The translations under genes and the position numbers were made by a program. This document shows positions 37,977 through 47,595 of a stretch of DNA of 64,000 nucleotides, piece after piece. This DNA comes from Gammaproteobacteria bacterium (GTDB lineage: Bacteria; Pseudomonadota; Gammaproteobacteria; RBG-16-57-12), in contig JAKIVC010000005.1 of the NCBI GenBank assembly GCA_021647245.1, positions 22,157 to 86,156 of the forward strand, written 5' to 3'. The notes beneath the pieces were generated by a model. The model had not been told where the DNA came from. It saw nothing but the letters and a program-made list of their open reading frames with translations, and did not search any database. Numbering within the stretch: position 1 is the stretch's first letter; every line of letters begins with the position of its first letter.

Positions 37977-39023
37977 TTAGCAAATTCTAGGTAGTTGCTC
38001 ACTTGCCAGCCAATCTACGATGCGACTGCCACCAAAAGCGGTCTCCATCTGTACGAAACTGTGCGGATCTTCTACGACGTTACCGATGATAGCCGCTTGC
38101 TGACCGAGTGGGTGTGCCCGCATCACCGCTAACAGCTGTGCGGCCTCTTTAGCAGGACAAATAGCGATCAATTTACCTTCATTGGCAATATATAAGGGGT
38201 CAAGCCCCAACAGCTCGCAGGCGGCACTGACTGCGGGCTGGATAGGGATCGCCCTCTCCTCCAGCCGTATACCCACTTGGGACTGTGTCGCCAGCTCATT
38301 CAGTGTGGTTGCCAGTCCGCCCCGTGTGGGATCGCGCAGACAGTGTATCGTGGGCACGGCCTTAACCATATCCGCTACCAGCGTATGCAGAGCCGCTGAG
38401 TCAGATTCAATCTGGGTATCAAACTCCAGGTTTTCACGGCTCGACATCACTGCAACACCATGATCTCCTAGGGTCCCACTGACCAAAACAGCATCACCCG
38501 GCTGGGCACAATCACCCGAAATATTGACCCCATCTGGCACCATACCCACACCGGTGGTTGTGATAAAAATACCATCACCCTTACCCCTCTCCACCACCTT
38601 AGTATCGCCTGTCACCACGGCCACACCCGCCGCCTTTGCCGCCGCCGCCATGCTGATAACCACCCGCTCCAGGTCGGCGAGTGGAAACCCCTCTTCAAGG
38701 ATAAAACCCGCAGCAAGATAGAGCGGTTTGGCTCCCGACATGGCAACATCATTAACGGTGCCGTGAACAGCCAGTGAGCCGATATCACCACCGGGAAAAA
38801 ACAGCGGCGAAATAACATGACCATCGGTACTCATCACCATACGGCCAGCAGGCACGTTGAAGCAGGCCTGGTCGTTGCCCTGGCGTAACAGCGCGTTATC
38901 CAGGTGCTTAATGAACAGCTGTTCAATTAGTTGCGCCATGGCTCGCCCGCCACTGCCGTGGGCCATATCCACCACGCCATCCTGGGTATTAAGGGGCAGG
39001 GGAAAACGCTTGCGAGTGGTCAT
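37977..39023 (-). CDS. hypE: hydrogenase maturation protein HypE
   Basis: A 348-residue protein of the PurM/ThiL fold. It dehydrates the carbamoyl group received from HypF to a thiocyanate on its C-terminal cysteine; the required ending PRIC is present. The N-terminal motif MAHGSGGRAM is typical. Its start overlaps the end of hypD by four bases (ATGA). It is the last gene of the hypABCDE run. Confidence 0.97.
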   Translation of the reverse strand: MTTRKRFPLPLNTQDGVVDMAHGSGGRAMAQLIEQLFIKHLDNALLRQGNDQACFNVPAGRMVMSTDGHVISPLFFPGGDIGSLAVHGTVNDVAMSGAKPLYLAAGFILEEGFPLADLERVVISMAAAAKAAGVAVVTGDTKVVERGKGDGIFITTTGVGMVPDGVNISGDCAQPGDAVLVSGTLGDHGVAVMSSRENLEFDTQIESDSAALHTLVADMVKAVPTIHCLRDPTRGGLATTLNELATQSQVGIRLEERAIPIQPAVSAACELLGLDPLYIANEGKLIAICPAKEAAQLLAVMRAHPLGQQAAIIGNVVEDPHSFVQMETAFGGSRIVDWLASEQLPRIC

Positions 39024-40177
39024 ACGGCTACCCCTTCTCTCTTCGTTTTATCATCTGGCTGGCGAAAGCGCCCATAACTCCAGTAAGCGGCACAGGAGCC
39101 TTCCGACGAAACCATGCACGAACCCATGGGATTCTCTGGTGTACAGACGGTGCCAAACAGTTTGCAATCGGTGGGCTTTTTTACGCCGCGCAAAATACTC
39201 GGGCACTCACACCCCTTGATATCGGATGCTTGAATAGCAGGGAGTTTGAAGCGCCGTTCGGCATCAAAATCGGCAAAGTGCGGCTTGATCTGCAAGGCGC
39301 TGTTGGGCACCATCCCCAAGCCACGCCACTCGAACAGACGGCGCACCTCAAACACCTCTGCCACCAGCAGCTGGGCCTTGAGGTTTCCCTCACGGGTCAC
39401 CACCCGGGTGTATTCATTCTCCACCTCGTAACGGCCTTCATTGAGTTGGCGAATCAACATCAGTGCAGACTGCATCACATCCAGTGGCTCAAATCCGGCG
39501 ATCACTACCGGGCGCTGAAAAGTTTTGGCAAAGAACTCATAGGGGCGACTGCCAATAATGGTGCTGACGTGTGAGGGACCAAAGAAGCCATCGATAGAGA
39601 CACTCTTTATGTCACGTACTTCCGGCGAGTCAAGGATGCTCTGAATAGCCGCAGGTGTGAGCACATGATTACAAAATACACTGAAGTTTTTCAGTCCCTG
39701 CATGTGCGCCTGCTTAATCGCCACTGCGGTGGGTGGCGTAGTGGTTTCAAAGCCGATAGCGAAAAAAACAACCTGCCGATCCGGGTTGTTGTGGGCGATC
39801 TTTAGCGCATCTTGGGTAGAGTAGACCATTCTTACATCCGCTCCGTTAGCTTTAGCTTTGAGCAGGCTTTTGCGACCACTGGCAGGCACTCGTAACATAT
39901 CACCATAGGTGCAGAGAATGACATTATGTTGTTCCAGCAGCTGAATGGCATTATCGATGCGCCCAATGGGCAATACGCAAACCGGACAACCCGGGCCGTG
40001 TACAAAAGTGATATTCGATGGCATGAGATCCTGCACGCCGTAACGAAAGATAGCGTGGGTATGGCCACCACAGAACTCCATCAGATTATATTGGCGATTG
40101 CTATCAGCCTCCTCCTGGATACTTGCGGCCAGTTTTTGTGCTAGCGCGCGCTGCCGAAATTCATCAATATATTTCAT
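39020..40177 (-). CDS. hypD: hydrogenase maturation protein HypD
   Basis: A 385-residue Fe-S scaffold on which the Fe(CN)2CO unit is built together with HypC. Conserved motifs are all present: FCGGHTHAIFRYG, GPGCPVCVLP and the C-terminal 4Fe-4S cluster cysteines (GCECPSIL, DCKLFGTVC, GSCMVSSEGSCAAYW). The start overlaps the hypC stop by four bases. Its length is typical. Confidence 0.97.
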   Translation of the reverse strand: MKYIDEFRQRALAQKLAASIQEEADSNRQYNLMEFCGGHTHAIFRYGVQDLMPSNITFVHGPGCPVCVLPIGRIDNAIQLLEQHNVILCTYGDMLRVPASGRKSLLKAKANGADVRMVYSTQDALKIAHNNPDRQVVFFAIGFETTTPPTAVAIKQAHMQGLKNFSVFCNHVLTPAAIQSILDSPEVRDIKSVSIDGFFGPSHVSTIIGSRPYEFFAKTFQRPVVIAGFEPLDVMQSALMLIRQLNEGRYEVENEYTRVVTREGNLKAQLLVAEVFEVRRLFEWRGLGMVPNSALQIKPHFADFDAERRFKLPAIQASDIKGCECPSILRGVKKPTDCKLFGTVCTPENPMGSCMVSSEGSCAAYWSYGRFRQPDDKTKREGVAV

Positions 40178-40410
40178 ACCGGTCCACCGCCACCTAATCC
40201 AGCTTCAGCAAAAATTTGCAGGGTGCGCTCGGCCTCTTGCTGGCTGATTTTATTGAGCGCATAACCCACGTGAATCAGTACAAAGTCATTCACGCTGGCA
40301 TCCTCCACCAGCGCCAGGGAGATCTCCTTTTTGACATCACCCACCGCGACAATCGCCATGTCAGTTATTTTGTCAATAGAGAGGATTTTAGCCGGAAGTG
40401 CCAGACACAT
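40174..40410 (-). CDS. hypC: hydrogenase maturation chaperone HypC
   Basis: A 78-residue HypC/HupF-family chaperone beginning MCLALPAKI, with the essential N-terminal Cys2 and a conserved His in LIHVGYALNKI. It carries the iron unit from HypD to the large-subunit precursor. It starts two bases after hypB. A second family member (hupF) is present in the same cluster, as usual for membrane-bound hydrogenases. Confidence 0.97.
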   Translation of the reverse strand: MCLALPAKILSIDKITDMAIVAVGDVKKEISLALVEDASVNDFVLIHVGYALNKISQQEAERTLQIFAEAGLGGGGPV

Positions 40411-40412
40411 GG

Positions 40413-41213
40413 TTAGCCCCCTATCTGTGCAAGCTGATGGGTTGCTTTAATCCACTGATACCAAGAGGAGATACCCTCACCGGTGGTAGCGGAAACCTGT
40501 AGTACTTTAATTCCGGGGTTTACGCGGCGCGCATAGTTGATGCATTCGTCAGTATCGAACGCCAGATAGGGCAATAGATCTATCTTGTTCAGGATCATCA
40601 AGTCTGCCGCATGAAACATATCGGGATATTTAAGCGGCTTATCTTCACCTTCGGTCACCGAGAGGATAACCACCTTATGCGCCTCCCCAAGATCAAAGGC
40701 TGCCGGGCAGACCAGGTTCCCCACGTTTTCGATAAACAACACGCTGTTATCTTCAGGTGCCAAGGTCTCCAGGGCGTGTCCGACCATATGCCCATCCAGG
40801 TGGCACCCTTTGCCGGTGTTTACTTGCAACGCCTTGACACCGGTTTTTCGAATACGCTCTGCATCGTTGGTGGTCTGTTGGTCACCCTCGATCACTGAGA
40901 GCCCAAGGTCACTCTTAAGGTCCTGAATGGTGCGTGTGAGCAGTGTTGTTTTTCCCGACCCCGGGCTGGAAACCAGATTTAATGCCAGAATACCCCGTTC
41001 ACTAAACCAGCGCCTATTGGTAGCAGCATATTCGTTATTTTTGCCGAGAATATCTTGCTCGATCTGCACCATGCGTGCCTGACTGAGGCCAGGAGCGTGC
41101 GCGTGTGCTGGCCCTGCGCCATAATCGTGGGTCTGCTCATTAGGGTGCTGGTGAGCATGTTGATGGCCTTCTATACGGGTCTCTCCCTCGCTACAACCAC
41201 ATACCGTACACAT
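40413..41213 (-). CDS. hypB: nickel-incorporation GTPase HypB
   Basis: A 266-residue GTPase that helps insert nickel into the large subunit. The N-terminal high-affinity site MCTVCGC is intact. A moderate His-rich stretch follows (HQHAHQH, HAHAPG), shorter than in nickel-storing HypB. The P-loop is SSPGSGKTT. The start overlaps the hypA stop codon (TAATG). Confidence 0.97.
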   Translation of the reverse strand: MCTVCGCSEGETRIEGHQHAHQHPNEQTHDYGAGPAHAHAPGLSQARMVQIEQDILGKNNEYAATNRRWFSERGILALNLVSSPGSGKTTLLTRTIQDLKSDLGLSVIEGDQQTTNDAERIRKTGVKALQVNTGKGCHLDGHMVGHALETLAPEDNSVLFIENVGNLVCPAAFDLGEAHKVVILSVTEGEDKPLKYPDMFHAADLMILNKIDLLPYLAFDTDECINYARRVNPGIKVLQVSATTGEGISSWYQWIKATHQLAQIGG

Positions 41214-41554
41214 TACTCCACCTCCAGTTCTTTAATTTTCATTTCGTCACCACCTGTCACTTGTAGTTGGTAACTACCACAATTGGGACAGGCATCGAAG
41301 CGCTGTTCAATGGTTACCGTTTCGGAGCATTTCATACACCAAGCCTGCCCCGGCAACTCTATAATTTCCAATTTAGCGCCATCCGCCAAGGAGTCTTTTA
41401 CCACTACCTCAAAACTGAACCTCATCGCTTCAATCTCAACACCCGATAGTGCACCTATTTCCAGCCAGACGGTTTTCACCTGTTTAAAGTTTTGTGCCTT
41501 AGCGCTCTCCTGCAAGCATTTAAGCACGCTTTCACAGAGGGACATTTCATGCAT
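41213..41554 (-). CDS. hypA: nickel-incorporation protein HypA
   Basis: A 113-residue metallochaperone. The N-terminal MHE nickel site is present and the zinc site is Cys73, Cys76, Cys89 and Cys92. It works with HypB. Its ATG directly follows the hupK stop. Confidence 0.97.
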   Translation of the reverse strand: MHEMSLCESVLKCLQESAKAQNFKQVKTVWLEIGALSGVEIEAMRFSFEVVVKDSLADGAKLEIIELPGQAWCMKCSETVTIEQRFDACPNCGSYQLQVTGGDEMKIKELEVE

Positions 41555-42724
41555 TCAGTGCACCTTCAAATGATAGCCAACGCAGGGATCAACCGTATGA
41601 ATCAGCATTGCCGCCTGACGCTGCAGCACTACTTTATCGCTGGTTTGAAGTTTTGCAAGCCCACGGGCAACCACACCCTCCGGGTGGAAGTTCCACTCGG
41701 TGGGTGCCAAAACCTGGTAACGTGAAACTAAACCACCCACCAAAATCACTCTGTGCACCAAACGGCCACGCGCTGCCTCAACCTGCCCGATAGCGGCTTT
41801 ATCAGATGGCAGATGAGTCATCGTTTGAGGAGAGGCTAGTTGCTCCGCTATTCCCCGCATTTTTTCCGGTAGATTTGCCAACTCCACCAGGCGTGCGGTT
41901 ACTCTGGTCAGCAGACCATTGCCATATTCACTCCGCAGTGATGCTATCAGTGGATGGTCAGTGTGCCGGGCCAGTGGCGTTGTCTCCCAGCACTGCTGCT
42001 GCCATGTTGGCTCAGCAATAAAGTGTTGAGCATCTACCTGCCCCAGCCGTTGGTGTAGCTGCTCCTCTGGGAGGATTGGAAGTGGCGCAATATTGCAGCG
42101 GCCCACGGCTTGCCACTCATCACCGATTATCCGTCGCAACATTCTTGCTGCAACTGAGCTGTTTTGAGCCGCCCACCTGTTCAGGTGTGTTAAATCATCG
42201 ATTTCCAACCACTGTGCCAACGGTTCATTAAATACCAACTCACCCACCACGCGCTCCAAGTGGTCGATCAGCTCATTTATAACACCACCCTCCAGCTCAA
42301 CCTTTGAGTGTAAACAGAAGGAGGCGCTCTCAGCAAACAGAGCCGTGCGTAAGGTCTGCAACAGCGCTTGAATGGGAATTATCCGTTGCGCACCCACGGC
42401 TTCATCAAGCAGTTTGGGCCAATCCAGTAGAATTCGCCACAGATGCTCTCGTACCGTCTCTGCCGCTACCAGCAGGGTTCTTGCCGAATCTACCGCGCTA
42501 CTCTCTTTGCTCTCCAAGAGTCGGGCAAAGGCTCGCGTAGCAGCAGTGGCCTGCGCGACTCCGCAGACACTGTAGAGCAGAGGCAGGGTTGCCAACACCT
42601 GTTGGGGGCTCTTGCCTTCAAAAACTTGCACCACTTGCAGCGGCCGACTCGAGAAAATTTCTACTCGGCTCTCACTGTCGCTAAGCGGATAGAGGTTGAT
42701 CTGTAACTGCCCTTCAATATTCAC
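41555..42724 (-). CDS. hupK: HupK/HoxV-type hydrogenase assembly protein
   Basis: A 389-residue protein distantly related to hydrogenase large subunits. Degenerate active-site motifs are seen as SVCGVAQATA near residue 53 and DPCVGYHLKVH at the extreme C-terminus, each with only one of the two expected cysteines. Such proteins are thought to act as scaffolds during NiFe-site assembly in oxygen-tolerant systems. It is in the row hupD-F-G-H-I-J-K and directly precedes hypA. Confidence 0.88.
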   Translation of the reverse strand: MNIEGQLQINLYPLSDSESRVEIFSSRPLQVVQVFEGKSPQQVLATLPLLYSVCGVAQATAATRAFARLLESKESSAVDSARTLLVAAETVREHLWRILLDWPKLLDEAVGAQRIIPIQALLQTLRTALFAESASFCLHSKVELEGGVINELIDHLERVVGELVFNEPLAQWLEIDDLTHLNRWAAQNSSVAARMLRRIIGDEWQAVGRCNIAPLPILPEEQLHQRLGQVDAQHFIAEPTWQQQCWETTPLARHTDHPLIASLRSEYGNGLLTRVTARLVELANLPEKMRGIAEQLASPQTMTHLPSDKAAIGQVEAARGRLVHRVILVGGLVSRYQVLAPTEWNFHPEGVVARGLAKLQTSDKVVLQRQAAMLIHTVDPCVGYHLKVH

Positions 42725-42735
42725 AAAGCAACACT

Positions 42736-43371
42736 CTACTCTTCTTTGCGTGGCAGTACCGATTGAAACAGATCGCGCCGACTAATGGGCTTTTTTGCTC
42801 TCTCTTTCAAGGTTGCCTGTGGTGGCAGGTCTTCATGGGCCACCGCTTCTGCCTGAGTAATTTGTGGCGGCTGCTCACCATGCCAAATCCTTTGAATCTC
42901 ACTTTCCCGTGTTGAAATGGCGTCTCGATTGGCTTCATCCATAACACTTTCCAGGGCTGCTTCTGCCGTTGCAATCGCCGCCTCCTGATTTTCAAATTCA
43001 AAAACAGGCGAGAAGAGTGAGCACATTTGATAGTCACCGATTTGCGCCTCTTTACCCACAATAAATTCATAAGTACCGGAGGGGAGTGTGTGATTAAGTT
43101 TGCTGCCTACGGCCATCTCGGGCCACTCACCCGCTTGCTGAGGCAGCCGCATCAAATTCATAAACCAGGGGGTAATCAATATACCAAGATAGTCATCTTG
43201 CCACTCTATGAACCCCACCGCACAAACCTCCAAGCGCGGATTGAGTATAGGGACACCTTGCATACGCTCATGCTGAATCGCCGTAAATACGCTCTCCAGC
43301 CTCTTTTCAAGCTGCTCAAGTAAAGTCATTAGCTCGGGCAACTCATGAGTTTGCACAAAGGTAGGAGGCAT
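42736..43371 (-). CDS. hupJ: HupJ/HoxT (HybE family) hydrogenase chaperone
   Basis: A 211-residue protein of the HybE/HupJ family, judged from VPILNPRLEVCAVGF, the segment LGILITPWFMNLMRL and GTYEFIVGKEAQIG. These proteins hold the precursor subunits until cofactors are in place. The C-terminal 60 residues are charged and variable, longer than in E. coli HybE. It lies 11 bases before hupK and 62 after hupI. Confidence 0.88.
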   Translation of the reverse strand: MPPTFVQTHELPELMTLLEQLEKRLESVFTAIQHERMQGVPILNPRLEVCAVGFIEWQDDYLGILITPWFMNLMRLPQQAGEWPEMAVGSKLNHTLPSGTYEFIVGKEAQIGDYQMCSLFSPVFEFENQEAAIATAEAALESVMDEANRDAISTRESEIQRIWHGEQPPQITQAEAVAHEDLPPQATLKERAKKPISRRDLFQSVLPRKEE

Positions 43372-43433
43372 ATTTTCTGTGGAATCAATAGACAGGCGAG
43401 GTTGTGTACCATTTATAATAATACCCAGGTTAG

Positions 43434-43658
43434 CTACTCAGAAAGCAGCATAAAGTCAATTTTTTTCCCATCACACTCCGGGCAACTCCAGTGACTGGGT
43501 AGTTGCGAAAACGGGGTTCCGGGGGCTACTTGCCAGTAATCATCACCCTTGGCCGGGTCGTAGGTGTACCAGCATATTTTGCACTCCAGTTTTGCATTAT
43601 CCTGAATCTTACTTGGGTCACCACCGTAAGAGCCGGGTATAAAGTGATCGTCAGGCAT
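43434..43658 (-). CDS. hupI: HupI/HoxR rubredoxin
   Basis: A 74-residue rubredoxin with the iron site Cys26, Cys29, Cys59 and Cys62 (CKICWYTYDP and SCPECDGKK). The longer open frame to 43739 overlaps hupH deeply; ATG 43658 overlaps the hupH stop by only eight bases and gives the normal size. Hydrogenase-linked rubredoxins support maturation of the small subunit under oxygen, so this fits the oxygen-tolerance features of HupS. Confidence 0.92.
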   Translation of the reverse strand: MPDDHFIPGSYGGDPSKIQDNAKLECKICWYTYDPAKGDDYWQVAPGTPFSQLPSHWSCPECDGKKIDFMLLSE

Positions 43659-44502
43659 AAACCTCCAGTATCTCTTGTAGGCGCTGCGCACTGTCCTCAA
43701 TATCTTCTTGAGCGGCACAGGCCACATTGGGTACGGCACTCATTTCAATCGTATTGAGAATCAAGGTATCCTGTGAATTGAAATACTGCACCCACCAGAC
43801 ATTTTTTGTGGTCGTACTGCTGATTCTGCAGTTACCATAACCTCGCGAAAGAATCACCACGGGTCCAACGCCCAGCTTCGCAGAGAGAAATTCAAGATCT
43901 TCATTGGTATGTGGTAACAGTGACAGGTTGATTATATGGGGAACTGAGGAGTTTGACGTGCGCATTTTATCGGCAATTTCTGATAACAGAGGCGGGGCGT
44001 TGTAGAGATTATCAGGTATCTCTTTGTCACTGACCTCTAGCAGTGTGGCGTGCTCAAAAGTTGCCTTCTTAACCAGACTAGGAATGCCCGCCACTTCGAT
44101 CACATCCCGTTGAACCTCACCATTTTCATCCAGATACTGGATACGCCAGACACCCGCAAGTATCGACTCCTGTATCTGAGCATCAACCTGCCCTTGGTAC
44201 TGCATGCTGACTTCACCATTCCCCAGCATTTGATTGACCAGCTTGATGTTCCGCTCATCCAGCCCCTCCAGCGGCAATATGATAGCGGGTTGATCTACTC
44301 GGTACTCTTCAAGCGCGCTACATACTTTATGGAACAGTGCAATCGCCTCTGCCGCGCCTTCAATCTCATCAGGCTCAGGAACCATCGGTGCCGAATAGGT
44401 CGACATATCATCATCTGGCATTTTGTAGTCAACCTCAAGGCCATCCTCTTCTGGAGGTTGTGACCCAGGCCCTGCAACAATAGGTATCACGGTTTTACTC
44501 AT
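43651..44502 (-). CDS. hupH: HupH/HoxQ hydrogenase expression protein
   Basis: A 283-residue HupH/HyaF-type protein. Typical stretches are ILLSRGYGNCRI-like (VVILSRGYGNCRIS) and WWVQYFNSQDTLILN near the C-terminus, and two similar halves are visible. It is implicated in small-subunit assembly in aerobic conditions. ATG 44502 (MSKTVIPIVAG) is chosen over an upstream extension to 44658 that would overlap hupG. It lies 16 bases after hupG. Confidence 0.9.
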   Translation of the reverse strand: MSKTVIPIVAGPGSQPPEEDGLEVDYKMPDDDMSTYSAPMVPEPDEIEGAAEAIALFHKVCSALEEYRVDQPAIILPLEGLDERNIKLVNQMLGNGEVSMQYQGQVDAQIQESILAGVWRIQYLDENGEVQRDVIEVAGIPSLVKKATFEHATLLEVSDKEIPDNLYNAPPLLSEIADKMRTSNSSVPHIINLSLLPHTNEDLEFLSAKLGVGPVVILSRGYGNCRISSTTTKNVWWVQYFNSQDTLILNTIEMSAVPNVACAAQEDIEDSAQRLQEILEVYA

Positions 44503-44518
44503 GGTTTTATTTCCATTT

Positions 44519-44941
44519 TTAAGTATTACTGTTGCACGTTGAAATAGGCACGATTGCGCGGGGAGCTTTACTGGGTTCAGAGGCCAGTATTTGGCTGATC
44601 TCTTCAAGGTAATCTCCCCAATCTTGAACCTTGGAAATCGCACCGAGGTACTCTCCATTTCTCAAGAAAACCAGCGCCGGCCACTCCCTAAAACCATACT
44701 TCATCTGCAGCTTGCGTTGATCGGTTAATGCCACCACTGCGGCTGAAAATTGTCCATTAAAGGTTTTAACCAGTTCTGGCAAAATAATCGCGACATCATT
44801 TGCTTCTGGGAACCTCTGCGCATTTTCTGTAAAAAAAAGCACCGCGCTCTCATGGGAAGCGAGGTACTCATCCAAATTGTCCTGCGTAACAACAGGGTAC
44901 TCATATTGCTCAATCATGCTCTCTATAAGCGGTGAAAACAT
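44519..44941 (-). CDS. hupG: HupG/HoxO (HyaE) thioredoxin-like chaperone
   Basis: A 140-residue thioredoxin-fold protein without the CXXC motif, as is normal for HyaE/HupG (FFTENAQRFPEANDVAIILPEL, then FREWPALVFLRNGEYLG). It is believed to bind the Tat signal of the small-subunit precursor. The start overlaps the hupF stop (TGATG). Confidence 0.9.
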   Translation of the reverse strand: MFSPLIESMIEQYEYPVVTQDNLDEYLASHESAVLFFTENAQRFPEANDVAIILPELVKTFNGQFSAAVVALTDQRKLQMKYGFREWPALVFLRNGEYLGAISKVQDWGDYLEEISQILASEPSKAPRAIVPISTCNSNT

Positions 44942-45267
44942 CAGCCCTCTCCCTGAGGAATACTCTTTTGTTTCTGTTGGTCCAAGCTAGGCAGCTGCGG
45001 CTCCCGATCCAACAGGTCGGCAAATAGATGGTCGATATTGGTATCACCCTGCATCACCAGATTCACCGCCTGAACAGCATCGGATATCTGTTGGGCATTT
45101 TCAGCCGACAGTACCTCACGGGCACCATCGAGAAAAGTCAGCAACCAAGTGCCAACGGGTTGGTCACCTACCAGCAACATATCGATTTGGCGTCGTTCAC
45201 CCAACCCTTCACACCAGGCATAGCCCTTCCCGGCCTCCACTACCTGCATGGGTATTCCGATACACAT
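44941..45267 (-). CDS. hupF: HupF/HoxL chaperone (HypC family)
   Basis: A 108-residue HypC-family member beginning MCIGIPMQVVEAG with Cys2. It is about 30 residues longer than HypC because of a C-terminal tail. It is thought to protect or transfer the Fe unit during hydrogenase maturation in air. ATG 45267 overlaps the hupD stop codon; a TTG codon just upstream is not used. Confidence 0.93.
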   Translation of the reverse strand: MCIGIPMQVVEAGKGYAWCEGLGERRQIDMLLVGDQPVGTWLLTFLDGAREVLSAENAQQISDAVQAVNLVMQGDTNIDHLFADLLDREPQLPSLDQQKQKSIPQGEG

Positions 45268-45965
45268 CAATATTTCCCTCGATAGTCGACATCAACATCC
45301 ACGGCATCACTGCCCGCCTTGTGTGGCCGATAAGCGACCTTAAATGCATCTGAGGCAAGCACGCGCTCATCGCCAATGCGACACGCTTTATCAGAGGGTG
45401 GGCGCTCACCTTCATAGCGCGCCATTACAATTTCAGAACCCACAATCGATTCTCTTGCTGGTAACGGCTGTTGGCGGATTGTGGCGTGGATATCATGGTT
45501 GGCCAACCACACCAGCGCCGCATCGATTGCGGGTTGAATGCGGGCTTTCGTCGCTGGGCGCAAACTACCACCGTAATCTTCAAGCTGCGCGGGCTGTACA
45601 CCGACCAACAGCAGCTCCTTGGGTGATCGACCTAGCAGCTCAGCCATGGCCAACACCTCCTGAAAACCTGTCTGGTGCAAACTCATCTTCTTTGCCCCCA
45701 TGTAGCTGGGAACATCATCACCCTCAATAAGTTTAAGCGTGCCAGGGGCAAGGTTGTAATCGATAGCATCAAAGATCACCAGAATATCAGCCGCTTCAAT
45801 ATGTTGAAGAAGGTAGGTTCCCTGGGTGCCACCATCCATCAAAGTCACATTAGCCGCAAATCCATAGTCACGATGCAACGTTTCTACTGCACGCACACCA
45901 AAGCCTTCATCGGCCCAAAGAAGGTTACCTATTCCGAGAATTAAAACCGAACCTGCTGCTTCCAA
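45267..45965 (-). CDS. hupD: hydrogenase maturation endopeptidase HupD
   Basis: A 232-residue nickel-dependent protease of the HyaD/HupD family. It removes the C-terminal tail of HupL after nickel insertion. Metal-binding residues are Glu20 (GNLLWADEGFG), an Asp in FDAIDY and a His in SLHQTGF. The C-terminal 60 residues are rich in charged residues and longer than in E. coli HyaD. HupV, which lacks a tail, would not need it. Confidence 0.94.
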   Translation of the reverse strand: MEAAGSVLILGIGNLLWADEGFGVRAVETLHRDYGFAANVTLMDGGTQGTYLLQHIEAADILVIFDAIDYNLAPGTLKLIEGDDVPSYMGAKKMSLHQTGFQEVLAMAELLGRSPKELLLVGVQPAQLEDYGGSLRPATKARIQPAIDAALVWLANHDIHATIRQQPLPARESIVGSEIVMARYEGERPPSDKACRIGDERVLASDAFKVAYRPHKAGSDAVDVDVDYRGKY

Positions 45966-46031
45966 AGTATCTCTCCCACAACGACTCTACTAACAGATAT
46001 CGAGCCATTATATTTTTCATGTCATGTCTGC

Positions 46032-46793
46032 CTAGTCCCGCCACGCATTGAGCTGATAGCTCTTCCCATTTCTTGGTAAAACCCACATCTGATACAGAGA
46101 AACCACCCACATATACCCAGACGCTGCCGTATAGCCAAAGCCACCAATGATTGTTAGCCAGGCAAAACCTGGGGTAAATTTGGTTAACCACCAAGAGATT
46201 ACGTCAAGAATGAGAAAGGCAAAAGGGGTCAATATGACTGTCACCTTCAACCACCTTGGAATGCCCACGCTCAAGCTGAAGATTAATCCTACAAAGAAAA
46301 AGATAAAAGAGATGCCAAATAGATGGATATGCGAGACGCGTGTTAGAGAGCTGATATCGGCGCCCTCATCGACCTTGGCCACCTCTTGTGCCGCGTCTAA
46401 CCGGGTAAAATTGGGCAGCCCTGGCACGGCACTGTGGCATTGAACACAGTTTGCTTGCATCAGTGATCCAATATGACTATCCCAACCCGCCACAGGTGCA
46501 CCATTTCGGGCCCACTTAATCAACTCAAGGCGCACCTCGGGTGAGGCCATATCTTTCATCGATCCGTTTAGCTTTGCCTCTAACCGGCTGTTATTACGAT
46601 TGCCGTAGTAACTGTAGACGATATCATCAACGGATAGCCCCAGCTTGCCGTCAGCCATACCGTGTGTCAGTAAAATTTGCCCACCGGCCATTAACAGCCC
46701 AAACCCCGCTGCCAACAAAAATCCGGTAAATAACATACGGATCGACAACCCCAAGCTGGGCAGGTTCAACCATGTGCATGATGACTCTTTCAT
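46032..46793 (-). CDS. hydrogenase-cluster membrane protein with one haem c site
   Basis: A 253-residue inner-membrane protein with a helix at about 18-42, then a periplasmic domain carrying one haem c motif, CVQCH at 116-120. Three more helices follow (about 155-180, 188-210 and 215-240) with His residues at the start of helix 2 (SHIHLFG). I do not know a characterised homologue. Its place between hupC and hupD suggests a link between the hydrogenase and the electron-transport chain, perhaps as an alternative electron acceptor. No gene in the canonical E. coli or Ralstonia set corresponds to it. Confidence 0.7.
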   Translation of the reverse strand: MKESSCTWLNLPSLGLSIRMLFTGFLLAAGFGLLMAGGQILLTHGMADGKLGLSVDDIVYSYYGNRNNSRLEAKLNGSMKDMASPEVRLELIKWARNGAPVAGWDSHIGSLMQANCVQCHSAVPGLPNFTRLDAAQEVAKVDEGADISSLTRVSHIHLFGISFIFFFVGLIFSLSVGIPRWLKVTVILTPFAFLILDVISWWLTKFTPGFAWLTIIGGFGYTAASGYMWVVSLYQMWVLPRNGKSYQLNAWRD

Positions 46794-46853
46794 AGCCGAC
46801 TTCTCACTGGAACTTCATTAGGTAGTGTACTGGCTATCCGTAGAGAGCTGTTA

Positions 46854-47567
46854 TTAGCGCTTATCTTCCGTATCCCGGACATCCTTAAACATGCGCCAGC
46901 CACTGATCATGGTACTGATCATACTCTGACGCGACATGATATCTTCACGAATTGCCACATATATATGAATGATCGCAAAAATCACGATGTACCACATTCC
47001 CAGATGATGCCAAGTATGCACATCCTGACTCTGACCAAAGAGCGGAATCACCCACGAGCTGAACAGAGTATATTGCCAGCTACCCATGCCGGTGCCTTCA
47101 CCGTAGAGAGCAAAGCCGGTAACAATGAGAAACAGCGTCCCCCAAACTAACATAAGGTGCATCGCCAGAGTGGCCATCGGGTTATGCCCTAGGTATTTGC
47201 GTGGCTCTTTGGTCATGAACAAGTACCATTTCAGCTCATGTAAGACACCACACCACCACTCTTTATTGAAAATAGAGGGAAGGAAGATCTGGCGTGCATG
47301 ATGATTACCCACAAAGGCCCAATAGATACGAAACAAAAAACCAACTGCAAAAATATAGGCCGCAGCAAAATGAGCAAAGCGAATGTAGCCCATAACGTAG
47401 TTATCGATGGCTTCACCGGGCATGCTCGGCAGCGGACTGGCGATAAACCAGCCAGTAAGTGCCAGCACCGTAACACTGAGGGCATTTATCCAGTGCCATA
47501 AGCGTAGTGGCGCTTCATAAACATACACTGCAGGTTCTAGATGTTCTGCATGGGGCTTGGTTGTCAT
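46854..47567 (-). CDS. hupC: Ni/Fe-hydrogenase b-type cytochrome subunit
   Basis: A 237-residue membrane cytochrome b (HupC/HyaC/HoxZ) with four helices and the start motif PLRLWHWINALSV. His residues for two haems are found in the helices (FAHFAAAY, WHHLGMWY). It anchors HupSL and passes electrons to quinone. It lies 60 bases before the haem c gene. Confidence 0.95.
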   Translation of the reverse strand: MTTKPHAEHLEPAVYVYEAPLRLWHWINALSVTVLALTGWFIASPLPSMPGEAIDNYVMGYIRFAHFAAAYIFAVGFLFRIYWAFVGNHHARQIFLPSIFNKEWWCGVLHELKWYLFMTKEPRKYLGHNPMATLAMHLMLVWGTLFLIVTGFALYGEGTGMGSWQYTLFSSWVIPLFGQSQDVHTWHHLGMWYIVIFAIIHIYVAIREDIMSRQSMISTMISGWRMFKDVRDTEDKR

Positions 47568-47595
47568 CGTATGTTCTCCATTTTACTGCTCTCAG

